DNA of 32,604 bases from contig JACPCS010000087.1 of the NCBI GenBank assembly GCA_016184455.1, positions 1 to 32,604 on the forward strand. The letters are read 5' to 3'. The DNA is from Acidobacteriota bacterium. Its GTDB lineage: Bacteria; Acidobacteriota; Vicinamibacteria; Vicinamibacterales; UBA2999. The notes under the pieces were generated by a model, which had not been told where the DNA came from, did no database searches, and worked only from the letters and a program-made list of their open reading frames with translations. Positions 24,259-32,553 of this stretch are shown here, piece after piece; the first letter of the stretch is position 1, and the number at the start of each line of letters is the position of its first letter. Made by a program: the position numbers and the translations under genes.

Positions 24259-27138
24259 ATGCGTCCATTCGTCCGGCCACTGGTGCTGGTGGCACTCATG
24301 GCGCTCGCGGCCGCGCCCGCGGCGGCGCAGACGACCAATGCCGTGCTCTCCGGCGTGGTCAGCGATGCGCAGGGCGGCGTCCTGCCCGGCGTGACCGTCA
24401 CCGTTCGCAACACCGAAACGGGCTTCACCCGCACGGTCGTCACCGAAGGCGACGGCCGCTATCGGCTGGCCGGCCTCGCGCCCGGCCGCTACGACCTGCG
24501 CGTCGAGCTGCAGGGATTCGGACCTGTCGCGGTCAGCGACATCACGCTGACGACCGGCGGCGAAGTCGTGCGCGACGTGACGATGCAGGTGCAGGGCGTG
24601 CAGGAGTCGGTCCAGGTCAGCGCCGAGGCGCCGGTCGTCGAGACGACGCGGAGCGACGTCTCGGGCGTGGTCACGCAGGAGCAGATGCAGATGCTGCCGC
24701 TCGAGTCGCGGCAGCCGATCGGGCTTGCCCTGCTGCTGCCAGGGACGAGCCAGGACGCGGTCCGGCCGCGCAAGTTCAACGCCAACATCGGCGCCGGCGC
24801 GTTCACCATGGGGAGCGCGCTGCTGGTGGACGGCGTCTGGAACAAGGAAGGGAACACCGGCGAGCCGCGGCAGGACTTTCCGCAGGCGGCCATCCGCGAG
24901 TTCCGCGTCCTCGTGAGCCAGGCGCCGGCCGAGTACGGCTGGACGGCCGGCGGCGCGGTCAGCTTCGCGACCAAGAGCGGCACGAACCTGTGGACCGGCG
25001 AGGTGTTCGAGTTCCTTCGTAACAAGAGCCTGAACACGCTGAACATGTTCGAAGAGGCGGCCGGCATCTCGAAGCCCGACTTCGACCGCCACCAGTTCGG
25101 CGGTGCGCTGGGCGGCCCAATCATTCGCGACCGGCTCCATTTCTTCGTTGCGGCCGAGCGCACCGACACCACGCCGTACGCGACCGTCACGACCGGCCGC
25201 CCGGACCTGTATCGGGCGGTCGAGGGGACGTTCGCGATTCCCGAGTACAGCAACATGGTCTTCACGCGCGGCGACGTGCAGATCAACCAGGGGCAGACGG
25301 CCTTCGCCCGCTACGCGTGGCAGGACTCCGACTTCACGTGCGAGGGCTGCGGTGGCACCCAGGCGTTCTTCTCGGGCAACGGCATCCAGCAGAAGCGCTA
25401 TTCGCTCGTGGCGGGGCACACGTGGGTGATCTCGTCGCGTGTGTTCAACGAGATGCGCGGGCAGGTCACGAACTACCATTTCCGCCAGCACCCTCCGGGC
25501 GTGCGGCCGCTCGAGAACCTGTTCGACAACTCGCCGGCGCGGACCGCGCCGCTCACGCAGGTGTACGTCTTCCCAAGTCTCACCTGGGGGACCAATGGGA
25601 ACTACTACACCACGCAGTACGCACGCGAGCTCCGCAACGACCTGTCGATCGTCGCGGGCGCGCATACGTGGAAGTTCGGCGGGGCGTTCCTGCACCTGAC
25701 GATCATGGGCGACCTCCGCGACAACATCGGCACCTGGACGTTCACCAACGACCAGGTGTTCGACCCGGACAACCCGACGATCATGCGGAACCTGACGGGA
25801 GCGCGCCTCTTCACGGCGGCGCTCGGCCAGTTCCCGCGTTACGTGCCGAACCAGATGTGGAACGGCTACATCCAGGACGAGTGGCGCGTGCGGCCGAACC
25901 TGACCTTGAACCTCGGGCTCCGCTACGACCTGCAGCACAAGGCGTTCAACGAGGAGCTCGACCTCGACGACCGGTCGGTCTTCCCGACCACCGGCACGGA
26001 TCGGCAGATTCCGTACGTCGACTTCTCGAGGCGCGGCGATACGAACAACGTCGGACCTCGGCTCGGCCTCGCGTGGGACCTGAACGAGGGGCGGTCGGTC
26101 GTGCGAGCGGGCTACGGCATCTACTACAACCCGATGAACTTGCTCGTCACGACGGTCGAGCGGACCAATTTCCGCCAGGCGAGCATCACGATCGCCAATC
26201 CGGCCTATCCCGATCCGTACCGGGGCCAGGACCCGCTGGCCTTCGTCTCGACGGCGCCCCAGAACATCTCGATTCTGGCCAACGATCTCGAGAACGTGGA
26301 ATCGCACGCGACGACCGCCGGCTTCTCCCAGGAACTGACCGCACACCTGGCGATTCACGCCGACATCGTCTACAACCGGATGAGCAAAGTGCCGCAGGCG
26401 ATCGACATCAACCCGCGCGCCAACGGCACGTCGGGGCCGCGGCCGCTCAACCAGTTCGCCCGCATCGAGGAGACGCGCTCGAACGGCGAGATCGACTACA
26501 AGGCGCTGATGCTGAAGCTCGATCGACGGTTCGACAACCGGTTCCTCTACACGGTGTCGTACACGCTGGCGAAGTCGGACGGCAACGTCCCCTCGGGTGG
26601 CATCAACTCGCGCGTCACGCAGTCGGAAGCGCCCCAGCTCGACGAGGGGCCGGCGGTCAACGACCGCCGCCACGCGCTCGTGGCGAGCGGTTCGGTCCTG
26701 CTGCCCTCCGAGGTCAGCCTGGGCGCCGTCTGGCAGCTCCGGTCCGTGATGCCGTTCAGCGCGACGGCGGGCGTCGACCTCAACGGCGACGGCGTGAACA
26801 CCGACTACGTGCCCGGGACGACCCGCAACCTCGGCAATCGGGACAACGGGCGAATGCTGCAGGCCGTGAACCAGTGGCGCGCCTCGCGAGGTCTCGGCGC
26901 GATCCCCGAGTCGCAAATCGACGCCAACGACTACAAGGCGATTGACCTCCGCGTCAGCAAGGCGTTCACGCTCGGCGGCATGCGGCGGCTGGAGCTCATC
27001 GGCCAGGTGTTCAACCTGTTCGGCCGCGACAATCTGGCCGCCGCGTGGGTCACCAACGCGCTGTCGAACCAGTTCGGCCGCATCCGCCAGGCGTTCAACC
27101 GCCAGCAGGGCGAGGTCGCCGTCCGCTTCGTCTGGTAG
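24259..27138 (+). CDS. TonB-dependent receptor 3, Oar-like
   Basis: This 959-residue outer-membrane receptor has a signal peptide (RPLVLVALMALAAAPAAAQ), a regulatory-like domain (LSGVVSDAQGGVLPGVTVT, GRYDLRVELQGF), a plug region (QESVQVSAEAPVVET, MQMLPLESRQPIGLALLLPG, FNANIGAGAF, LLVDGVWN) and a beta-barrel ending GEVAVRFVW with a terminal tryptophan. It is more distant from receptors 1 and 2 than they are from each other. A CEGCGG motif (C361/C364) lies in a likely surface loop. GAGGAGG precedes the ATG at 24259; earlier in-frame codons give no signal peptide. The following MBL-fold gene begins 4 bases after its stop, and Kelch proteins flank both sides, so this receptor seems to be the centre of an uptake and processing locus for an unknown substrate. 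Confidence 0.93.
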   Translation: MRPFVRPLVLVALMALAAAPAAAQTTNAVLSGVVSDAQGGVLPGVTVTVRNTETGFTRTVVTEGDGRYRLAGLAPGRYDLRVELQGFGPVAVSDITLTTGGEVVRDVTMQVQGVQESVQVSAEAPVVETTRSDVSGVVTQEQMQMLPLESRQPIGLALLLPGTSQDAVRPRKFNANIGAGAFTMGSALLVDGVWNKEGNTGEPRQDFPQAAIREFRVLVSQAPAEYGWTAGGAVSFATKSGTNLWTGEVFEFLRNKSLNTLNMFEEAAGISKPDFDRHQFGGALGGPIIRDRLHFFVAAERTDTTPYATVTTGRPDLYRAVEGTFAIPEYSNMVFTRGDVQINQGQTAFARYAWQDSDFTCEGCGGTQAFFSGNGIQQKRYSLVAGHTWVISSRVFNEMRGQVTNYHFRQHPPGVRPLENLFDNSPARTAPLTQVYVFPSLTWGTNGNYYTTQYARELRNDLSIVAGAHTWKFGGAFLHLTIMGDLRDNIGTWTFTNDQVFDPDNPTIMRNLTGARLFTAALGQFPRYVPNQMWNGYIQDEWRVRPNLTLNLGLRYDLQHKAFNEELDLDDRSVFPTTGTDRQIPYVDFSRRGDTNNVGPRLGLAWDLNEGRSVVRAGYGIYYNPMNLLVTTVERTNFRQASITIANPAYPDPYRGQDPLAFVSTAPQNISILANDLENVESHATTAGFSQELTAHLAIHADIVYNRMSKVPQAIDINPRANGTSGPRPLNQFARIEETRSNGEIDYKALMLKLDRRFDNRFLYTVSYTLAKSDGNVPSGGINSRVTQSEAPQLDEGPAVNDRRHALVASGSVLLPSEVSLGAVWQLRSVMPFSATAGVDLNGDGVNTDYVPGTTRNLGNRDNGRMLQAVNQWRASRGLGAIPESQIDANDYKAIDLRVSKAFTLGGMRRLELIGQVFNLFGRDNLAAAWVTNALSNQFGRIRQAFNRQQGEVAVRFVW

Positions 27139-27142
27139 TCCG

Positions 27143-28588
27143 TTGACGCCGGCCAGCCGATTCGTCGTGCTCGTGGCGCTCGCGCTCTGGGGTGCGGGCG
27201 CCGCGTCCCAGGATGCGTCGAACGTCCTCACTGAGGTTGCGCGCGCGCTCGGCGCCGCGGATCTGAAGACGGTGCAGTATTCGGGCGCGGGCTTCGCCTA
27301 CGCGTTCCAGCAGAGCTACCGCCCCGACGCCCCATACCCGAAGTTTCACGCCGCCTACTCGCGCGCGATCGATTTCGAGCGCGGCCTCTCGCGTGAGGAG
27401 ACCGTGCGCACGCAGTTCGAGAACCCGCCCCGCGGCGGCGGCGGCCAGCCCTTGTACCGCGAGGCGCGCGCGGCCGCAGTCTCTGGTGAGGCGTCTCCAT
27501 GGGGCGGCGGCGCCGTGGCGCTGACCCCGCACGGGTTCATCAAGGCCGCCATGAGCGCGAGTCCGATGGCCGCGTCGCGCCAGCTCGGCGGCCGGTCGAT
27601 GACGGTCGTGTCGTTTACGGCGAGGAACCGCTACCGCGTGGAGGCCTACGTCAACGCCGAGCGCCTGATCGAGCGGATCGACACCTGGACGGCGAATCCG
27701 ATTCTCGGCGACATGCCGATCGAGACGACGTTCGCGGAGTACCGTGCGTTCGGCGGCGTGCAGTTTCCCACCCGGATCGTGCAGCGGCAGGGCGGGTTTC
27801 CGACGCTCGAGATCACGGTCACGGATGTGCGGCCGAACGCGGCGGTGACACTCGCGCCGCCCGCGGCTGGCGGCCTCTCTCAGGCGCGCGCCGAAGGGCG
27901 CCGGATTGCCGACGGCGTCTGGTACCTCGCCGGCACGCCCGAACCGAACAGCCAGCTCATCGAGTTCCGCGACTTCACGGTGCTCATCGAGTCGTCTGTT
28001 ACGGAAGGCCGGGCGCTCGCCAACCGTGCCGAGGCGCGGCGCCTCGTGCCGAACAAGCCGGTGCGCTACCACGTCAACAGCCATCACCACGGCGATCACG
28101 CGGCGGGCCTGCGCGCCTTCGTCGCCGAAGGTGTCACCATCGTGACGCACGAGATGAACCGGCGCTTCTACGAGCAGGTCGTGCTGGGGAACCCGCACAC
28201 GATCGCGCCCGACGCGCTGGCGAAGGCGCCCCGGGCGGCGAACTTCATCTGGGTGGACGACACGCACGTGGTGAGCGACGGGACGCGGACGCTGGAGATC
28301 TATCACGTGCCGAACGGACACGCCGCGAACCTGCTGATGGGGTTCGTGCCGCAGGAGAAGCTGCTCATCATCACCGACATCTTCAACGACTTCGGCGAGC
28401 CGCGCCCGAACGATCCGCCGCCCGGACTGGTCAGCCCGTACTACGCCGCGCTCGGCGAGCGCGTGCGGCAGCTGAAGCTCGACGTCGAGCGGATTGCGCC
28501 ATCGCACGGCACGGGTGCGGTGCCGGCCGAGATGTTATGGAAGGCGCTGCAGGGAAAGGTGCAGGCGCCGCAGGTCAGTAGGCAGTAG
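27143..28588 (+). CDS. Exported MBL-fold metallo-hydrolase 2
   Basis: This 481-residue protein is paralogous to MBL-fold protein 1 over its full length. The best start is the TTG at 27143, four bases after the receptor 3 stop, giving the signal peptide TPASRFVVLVALALWGAGAASQ. The N-terminal domain (VQYSGAGFAYAFQQSY, ENPPRGGGGQP) is followed by the metallo-beta-lactamase domain with HHHGDH at about 314-319, then GHAANLLMGF (about 389), IITDIF (about 410) and IAPSHG (about 452), a complete set of likely zinc ligands. The close spacing suggests translational coupling to the receptor, so it probably hydrolyses the imported substrate in the periplasm. Its last codons (GTCAGTAGGCAGTAG) are part of a heptad repeat that supplies the stop. 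Confidence 0.87.
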   Translation: MTPASRFVVLVALALWGAGAASQDASNVLTEVARALGAADLKTVQYSGAGFAYAFQQSYRPDAPYPKFHAAYSRAIDFERGLSREETVRTQFENPPRGGGGQPLYREARAAAVSGEASPWGGGAVALTPHGFIKAAMSASPMAASRQLGGRSMTVVSFTARNRYRVEAYVNAERLIERIDTWTANPILGDMPIETTFAEYRAFGGVQFPTRIVQRQGGFPTLEITVTDVRPNAAVTLAPPAAGGLSQARAEGRRIADGVWYLAGTPEPNSQLIEFRDFTVLIESSVTEGRALANRAEARRLVPNKPVRYHVNSHHHGDHAAGLRAFVAEGVTIVTHEMNRRFYEQVVLGNPHTIAPDALAKAPRAANFIWVDDTHVVSDGTRTLEIYHVPNGHAANLLMGFVPQEKLLIITDIFNDFGEPRPNDPPPGLVSPYYAALGERVRQLKLDVERIAPSHGTGAVPAEMLWKALQGKVQAPQVSRQ

Positions 28589-28600
28589 GCAGTAGGCAGT
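28576..28600 (+). repeat. Short heptad array forming the end and stop codon of the MBL-fold gene
   Basis: CAGTAGG, CAGTAGG and CAGTAGG-derived CAGTCAT units occur in a row, read as Ser-Arg-Gln-stop in the gene. The reverse complement, GCCTACTGCC, occurs at 32552-32561 and forms the last codons of another gene. Confidence 0.75.
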
Positions 28601-28616
28601 CATCCTGTGTACGTAG

Positions 28617-28660
28617 GCCGGGTCTCGCGGCGCCGTCATGCCTCGCGCCGCAGACCCGGC
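28617..28660 (+). terminator. Long hairpin between MBL-fold gene 2 and Kelch gene 2
   Basis: GCCGGGTCT pairs with AGACCCGGC (9 bp) and, after one bulged C, GCGGCGC with GCGCCGC (7 bp), around an 11-base loop. The ribosome-binding site AGGAGG of Kelch gene 2 follows 3 bases later. No T-run follows, so it may be a leader structure or processing site rather than a terminator. Confidence 0.5.
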
Positions 28661-28675
28661 GTCAGGAGGAAGGTC

Positions 28676-29758
28676 ATGTCGTCGTCAGCCATCACACGTG
28701 CTCTCGTCGCGCTGGCCGTGGCGCCGCTTGCGCTGTCGGTCGCTGGTGCGCAGGCCCCGGAAGGGAAATGGGTCACGCTCGCGCCGTACCCGCAGCCGAC
28801 GCAGGAAATCGGCAGCGCGATCGTCAACGGCAGGCTGTACATCCTTGGCGGCTACGGCGACAACGCGCCCAACGGCCTGGCCGGCTGGTTCAACGAGTAC
28901 GATCCGGCGACCGATCGCTGGACGAAGAAGCCCGACATCCCGATGCCCGTGCACCACCAGGCGATGGTCGGCTACAACGGCAAGGTCTACGTGTTCGGCG
29001 GCGGCATCATGCCGACGCCCGGCGGCGGCAACTGGTACCCGACCAACCGCTCCTGGGAGTACACGCCGGAGACGAACACGTGGCGCGAGATCGCCGCGAT
29101 GCCCACGCGGCGCGGCGGCGGCTTCGCGACCGAGCTCGGCGGCAAGATTCATGTGATTGGCGGCGCCGGCTATCACCCCGGGCAGAAGGAAGACGTCTCG
29201 ATCAGCGCGACCGTGCCGCATCGATCGCTGGCGACGCACGAGGTCTACGATCCGAAGACCAACAGCTGGGAGACGCGCGCGCCGATGAACGTCCCGCGCA
29301 ATCACCTGGCGGGCGCGGCGGTCAACGGCAAGATCTATGCGATTGGCGGGCGGGTCGGCTGGTCGTTCGTCGGGTCGAGCGCCGTCGATGCGGTCGAGGA
29401 GTACGATCCGGCCACCGATCGATGGCGGATCCGCTCGCGCATGCTCTTCCCCCGCAGCGGCATGGCCTACGGCACCGACGGCCGGCTGATCTACACGGTC
29501 GGCGGTGAGTACCTCGATACCGAGATGGTCGGCGTCTTCCGCAACTTCGAGGCGTACGACCCGGCGCGCGATCGCTGGTACTCGCTTCCGGCGATGCCGA
29601 CCGCCCGCCATGGGTTTGCGGGCGGCGTCATCGGGAACCGTTTCCACGCGGTGAGCGGCCAGTTGCAGAGCGGGACGGGCGGCGGCGGGCCCGGATCGTC
29701 GCCGGCGCACGAGGCGTACGAGTTCGAGCGGGCGCCGGGCGCGACGGCGAGTCGGTAG
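28676..29758 (+). CDS. Exported Kelch-repeat protein 2
   Basis: This 360-residue secreted beta-propeller has a signal peptide (ITRALVALAVAPLALSVAGAQ) and Kelch blades marked by LYILGGYG, YDPATDRWTKKPDIPMPVHHQAMVGYNGKVYVFGG-like order, YTPETNTWREIAAMP, IHVIGGAG, YDPKTNSWETRAPM, IYAIGGRV, YDPATDRWRIRSRM and YDPARDRWYSLPAMPTARHGFAGG. AGGAGGA at 5-base spacing fixes the start at 28676. It is closely similar to Kelch proteins 1 and 3, which points to local duplication. It lies 39 bases before Kelch gene 3, with its stop inside a run of 8-base repeats. Ligand or enzymatic role is unknown; a sugar-binding or scaffold role is common for secreted Kelch proteins. Confidence 0.88.
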   Translation: MSSSAITRALVALAVAPLALSVAGAQAPEGKWVTLAPYPQPTQEIGSAIVNGRLYILGGYGDNAPNGLAGWFNEYDPATDRWTKKPDIPMPVHHQAMVGYNGKVYVFGGGIMPTPGGGNWYPTNRSWEYTPETNTWREIAAMPTRRGGGFATELGGKIHVIGGAGYHPGQKEDVSISATVPHRSLATHEVYDPKTNSWETRAPMNVPRNHLAGAAVNGKIYAIGGRVGWSFVGSSAVDAVEEYDPATDRWRIRSRMLFPRSGMAYGTDGRLIYTVGGEYLDTEMVGVFRNFEAYDPARDRWYSLPAMPTARHGFAGGVIGNRFHAVSGQLQSGTGGGGPGSSPAHEAYEFERAPGATASR

Positions 29759-29782
29759 GTCGCTGGGTCGCTCGGTAGCCAG
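29751..29782 (+). repeat. Four tandem 8-base units at the end of Kelch gene 2
   Basis: GTCGGTAG, GTCGCTGG, GTCGCTCG and GTAGCCAG follow one another with an 8-base period. The first unit contains the TAG stop of Kelch gene 2; the array ends just before the GGAG of Kelch gene 3. Confidence 0.6.
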
Positions 29783-29797
29783 GTGGAGATCAGAAAC

Positions 29798-30853
29798 ATG
29801 TCATCGCGTGTTCGGTGGATGGTTTTCATATTCGCGCTCGGCGCCGTCGTCGCCGACGCCCAGATGCAAGGACGATGGGTGCGGCTCGCGCCGCTGCCCG
29901 AGACCAATGAGGAGTGGGACAGCGCCGTCGTCAATGGCAAGCTGTATCTCTTCGGCGGTAATCCCGTGGCGGTTGGCGGCAAGCAGGGCGCGCCTCCGGG
30001 ACTCGTGCTCGAGTACGACTCGGCGGCCGACCGCTGGACGAAGAAGAAGAACATGCCCCAGCCGGCGCACCATAACGCGGTCGTCGGCTACAACGGCAAG
30101 ATCTACGTGTTCGGCGGCGCCGTGCAGCGGAAGCCGGGCGGTCCGACGCAGTACCCCATCGACAACTCGTGGGAGTACGACCCGGTGCCCGACTCATGGC
30201 GCGCGCTCGCGCCCATGCCGCTCGGCCGGATGGCGGCGGCCGCGGCGGAGTGGCAGGGGAAGATTTACGTGATCGGCGGCGCCGGCCCGTGGCCGGGCCT
30301 CGAGAACGAGCCGCTCGGCGGCGAATCGCCGCACCGGATCGTCGACGCCAACCACATGTACGATCCCGCGACCAATACGTGGCAGCCGAGGCAGACGCTG
30401 CCGACGCCGCGCACGCACATGTTCGTGGGCGCCGTGAACGGCAGGATCTACGTCATCGGCGGCCGCGTGGGCAGCATGCAGGTGGTCACCGGCAGCACGA
30501 CCGACCTGGTCGAGGAGTACGACATCGCGGCGGACCGCTGGGGCGCCGTGAAGCTGCGGATGCCGACGCCGCGCGACGGCGGCACGGTGGGTGTCTATCA
30601 GGGGCGCATCTACGTCGCCGGCGGACAGAGCATCACCGCAATCAACAATTCCGTCTCGCGCGCGCTCGAAGCGTACGATCCGGCCACCAATACGTGGGCG
30701 TCGCTCCCGACCATGCAGCTTGCGCGGCACGGCCAGGGAGGTGGCGTCATCGGCAACCGGTTCCATGTCGTGGGGGGCCATATCACGGCCGCCTTCAGTG
30801 GAGGGGAGCCGCTCAATGTCCCGGTACACGACGCGTTCGAATTCGCCAGGTAG
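29798..30853 (+). CDS. Exported Kelch-repeat protein 3
   Basis: This 351-residue secreted beta-propeller has a signal peptide (RVRWMVFIFALGAVVADAQ) and six probable blades (LYLFGGNP, YDSAADRWTKKKNMPQPAHHNAVVG, IYVFGGAV, YDPVPDSWRALAPMPLGR, IYVIGGAG, YDPATNTWQPRQTLPTPRTH, IYVIGGRV, YDIAADRWGAVKLRMPTPRDGG, IYVAGGQS, YDPATNTWASLPTMQLARHGQGGGV). The ATG at 29798 has GGAG 10 bases upstream; a GTG at 29783 overlaps that site and is less likely. Its last 38 bases overlap the start of the NHL-repeat gene in another frame, which implies co-translation. It is a paralogue of the other two Kelch proteins. Confidence 0.87.
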   Translation: MSSRVRWMVFIFALGAVVADAQMQGRWVRLAPLPETNEEWDSAVVNGKLYLFGGNPVAVGGKQGAPPGLVLEYDSAADRWTKKKNMPQPAHHNAVVGYNGKIYVFGGAVQRKPGGPTQYPIDNSWEYDPVPDSWRALAPMPLGRMAAAAAEWQGKIYVIGGAGPWPGLENEPLGGESPHRIVDANHMYDPATNTWQPRQTLPTPRTHMFVGAVNGRIYVIGGRVGSMQVVTGSTTDLVEEYDIAADRWGAVKLRMPTPRDGGTVGVYQGRIYVAGGQSITAINNSVSRALEAYDPATNTWASLPTMQLARHGQGGGVIGNRFHVVGGHITAAFSGGEPLNVPVHDAFEFAR

Positions 30854-32051
30854 GGCGGGCCTTTGCGGCCCGCCGGTCCTCGCCGTCTGCGTATTGCTGG
30901 CGCTCGCCGCCGCCGACGTTCGCACGCAGGCGGTCGACGAGCACGGCGCGCCGATCTTCAAGGTCGACCCCTTCTGGCCGAAGCCGCTCCCGAACCGATG
31001 GAGCATGCAGCAGGTCACGGGGCTTCACGTCGATCATCTGGATCACATCTGGTTCCTCAACCGCGGGAATGCCGCCGAAGGCGACGAGATCGGCGGCGCC
31101 GGCACGCCCTCGCGCATCGAGTGCTGCGTCCGCGGGCCTGAGGTCATCGAACTGGATCAGGACGGCGCGGTCGTCAACGCGTGGGGCGGTCCCGGATATC
31201 ACCCGCTGTGGCCGACGAACCTGCAGACGGTCCTTGCAGACGCGAAAGGGTTCGTGTGGGTGGCCGGCACCAGCCCGCAGGACAGCATCCTGAAGTTCAC
31301 CCGTGACGGGACATTCGTCTGGGACTTCGGTCATCGGCCGCCGCCGGGCGCGGAGAAGGCGCCGGAGAACAACCAGGAGACCTCGTATCTCATCAACAAA
31401 GGGCGCTTCCAGCTCGACGAGGTCGCCAACGAGCTCTACATCATCCAGCAGAAGCGCGTGCTCGTGTACGACGCGTCCACCGGTGTATACAAGCGCGGGT
31501 GGGGCGGACACGGCATGCCGCTCAGCGAGATCACGAACGAGCGCATTCCAAGCTACACGTGGACCGGCGCGCCGCCGCCCGACGAGAAGAACTTCGTGCC
31601 CGATCTGCACTTCGTCGAGATCTCGAGGGACCGGCTCGTGTACATCGGCGAGCGCGGGCAGAACCGGATCGAGGTGTTCACCCCCGAAGGAAAGTTCGTG
31701 AAGGAGTTCTACGTCTCGCCGGGCACGCCGGGACAGCGTGTGACGGAAGGCTGCGGCGGCCTCAACAACCCGAAGCTGCCGCCGTGCGGCACCACCTACA
31801 AGCTGGCGATCTCACGCGATCCGCAGCAGAAATATCTGTATGTGGCGGACGGGACAAACAATCGCGTCTGGATTCTCGATCGCCAGAGCGGCAAGACGCT
31901 CGGATCCTTCGGCGGCAACGGCCGCTACGCCGGACAGTTCCACTGGATCAACGCGATCGGGCAGGACTCGAAGCTGAATATCTATACGGGGGAAGTCGAG
32001 CACGCGAAGCGGATCCAGAAGTTCGCGCCCGTGCCCGCAGGCTCTCGGTAA
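30816..32051 (+). CDS. Exported NHL-repeat / six-bladed beta-propeller protein
   Basis: This 411-residue protein starts at the ATG at 30816, inside the end of Kelch gene 3, with GGAGGGGAG upstream. A hydrophobic signal segment (GPPVLAVCVLLALAAADV) sits about 18 residues in. NHL-type blades are seen in GPEVIELDQDGAVVNAWGG, DSILKFTRDGTFVWDFGH, RGQNRIEVFTPEGKFVKEFYV, YLYVADGTNNRVWILDRQSGKTLGSFGGNGRYAGQF and AKRIQKF. The pattern resembles peptidyl-alpha-hydroxyglycine alpha-amidating lyase-like propellers, though the function in bacteria is generally unknown. Three CC/C motifs (IECCVRG, EGCGG, PPCGT) are present. The overlap with the Kelch gene suggests the two propellers are made in a fixed ratio. 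Confidence 0.85.
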   Translation: MSRYTTRSNSPGRAGLCGPPVLAVCVLLALAAADVRTQAVDEHGAPIFKVDPFWPKPLPNRWSMQQVTGLHVDHLDHIWFLNRGNAAEGDEIGGAGTPSRIECCVRGPEVIELDQDGAVVNAWGGPGYHPLWPTNLQTVLADAKGFVWVAGTSPQDSILKFTRDGTFVWDFGHRPPPGAEKAPENNQETSYLINKGRFQLDEVANELYIIQQKRVLVYDASTGVYKRGWGGHGMPLSEITNERIPSYTWTGAPPPDEKNFVPDLHFVEISRDRLVYIGERGQNRIEVFTPEGKFVKEFYVSPGTPGQRVTEGCGGLNNPKLPPCGTTYKLAISRDPQQKYLYVADGTNNRVWILDRQSGKTLGSFGGNGRYAGQFHWINAIGQDSKLNIYTGEVEHAKRIQKFAPVPAGSR

Positions 32052-32222
32052 ACCGAGTACGCAAGATTTGCCGCGTCAGGCCGGTTCGCAGGACGAGATT
32101 TCTGCCACGTTCGACTGCCGATCGGCCGTTTTCCTCGACAATTGGCACGGCATACCGTGTGCCTTCACCAGGGGTCATTGGAGCTGGTGCTCCGACGACG
32201 GTATCCTGAAGGAGGCGCGCGG

Positions 32223-32516
32223 ATGGCGACGCTCGAAGAGCGGGTGGCGTATCTGGAAGGGCAGATGGCCGAACAGGCGCACACGTTCGTTGCGATTCGC
32301 GATGTGCTGAAAGCCATCGATCAGCGGATTGATGGAGTCAATCAGCGTATCGATCGCGTCGAGCAGCGCATCGATCGCGTCGAGCAGCGCATCGATCGAC
32401 TGGAGCAGCGTATGGACGCACGCTTCGATGCGGTCGATCGACGTTTTCTCTGGATCATCGGGATTCAGATCACCACGTTGGTTGCCGTCGTCGGCGCCGT
32501 GCTGTCGAGGGGCTGA
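32223..32516 (+). CDS. Small coiled-coil protein with C-terminal membrane anchor
   Basis: This is a 97-residue protein. After MATLEERVAYLEGQMAEQ comes a run of seven-residue repeats, QRIDRVE / QRIDRLE, with hydrophobic I/V or L at a and d positions (about residues 40-75), then a single membrane helix WIIGIQITTLVAVVGAVL at the C-terminus. AAGGAGG at 7-base spacing fixes the ATG at 32223. The repeats are exact at DNA level over 21-base units. Many bacteria have small proteins of this LEERVAYLEG/coiled-coil/TM type, some grouped with haemolysin XhlA, but no function is certain. It probably forms oligomers at the inner membrane. It stands alone between the NHL gene and the gene at the right edge. 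Confidence 0.8.
   Translation: MATLEERVAYLEGQMAEQAHTFVAIRDVLKAIDQRIDGVNQRIDRVEQRIDRVEQRIDRLEQRMDARFDAVDRRFLWIIGIQITTLVAVVGAVLSRG
32344..32410 (+). repeat. 21-base tandem repeats encoding the coiled coil
   Basis: A unit close to CGCATCGATCGCGTCGAGCA repeats about three times, with two near-identical copies, each encoding one seven-residue turn. Slippage between units could change the coiled-coil length by whole heptads. Confidence 0.75.
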
Positions 32517-32522
32517 CTCTGA

Positions 32523-32548
32523 GTCCGGCGGACGCCGGACACCACGTA
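32523..32548 (+). repeat. GTCCGGC hairpin element, copy B
   Basis: GTCCGGC (32523-32529) and GCCGGAC (32534-32540) pair around GGAC, followed by ACCACGTA. Fifteen bases are identical, in reverse orientation, to 20154-20168. It stands between two convergent genes. Confidence 0.7.
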
Positions 32549-32553
32549 ACTGC

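Noticed and set aside
24190..27231. 1013-codon minus-strand open frame opposite TonB receptor 3
   Set aside because: High-GC antisense frame with no recognisable motif; the plus strand encodes a complete receptor with signal peptide and terminal tryptophan.
32120..32175. Promoter or hairpin near GGCACGGCATACCGTGTGCC
   Set aside because: The pairing is imperfect with a two-base bulge, and the possible -35/-10 spacing does not fit the downstream gene.
32344..32410. Membership of the 21-base repeats in the heptad-array family
   Set aside because: These repeats follow from a seven-residue coiled-coil pattern in protein and do not show 7-base DNA periodicity.
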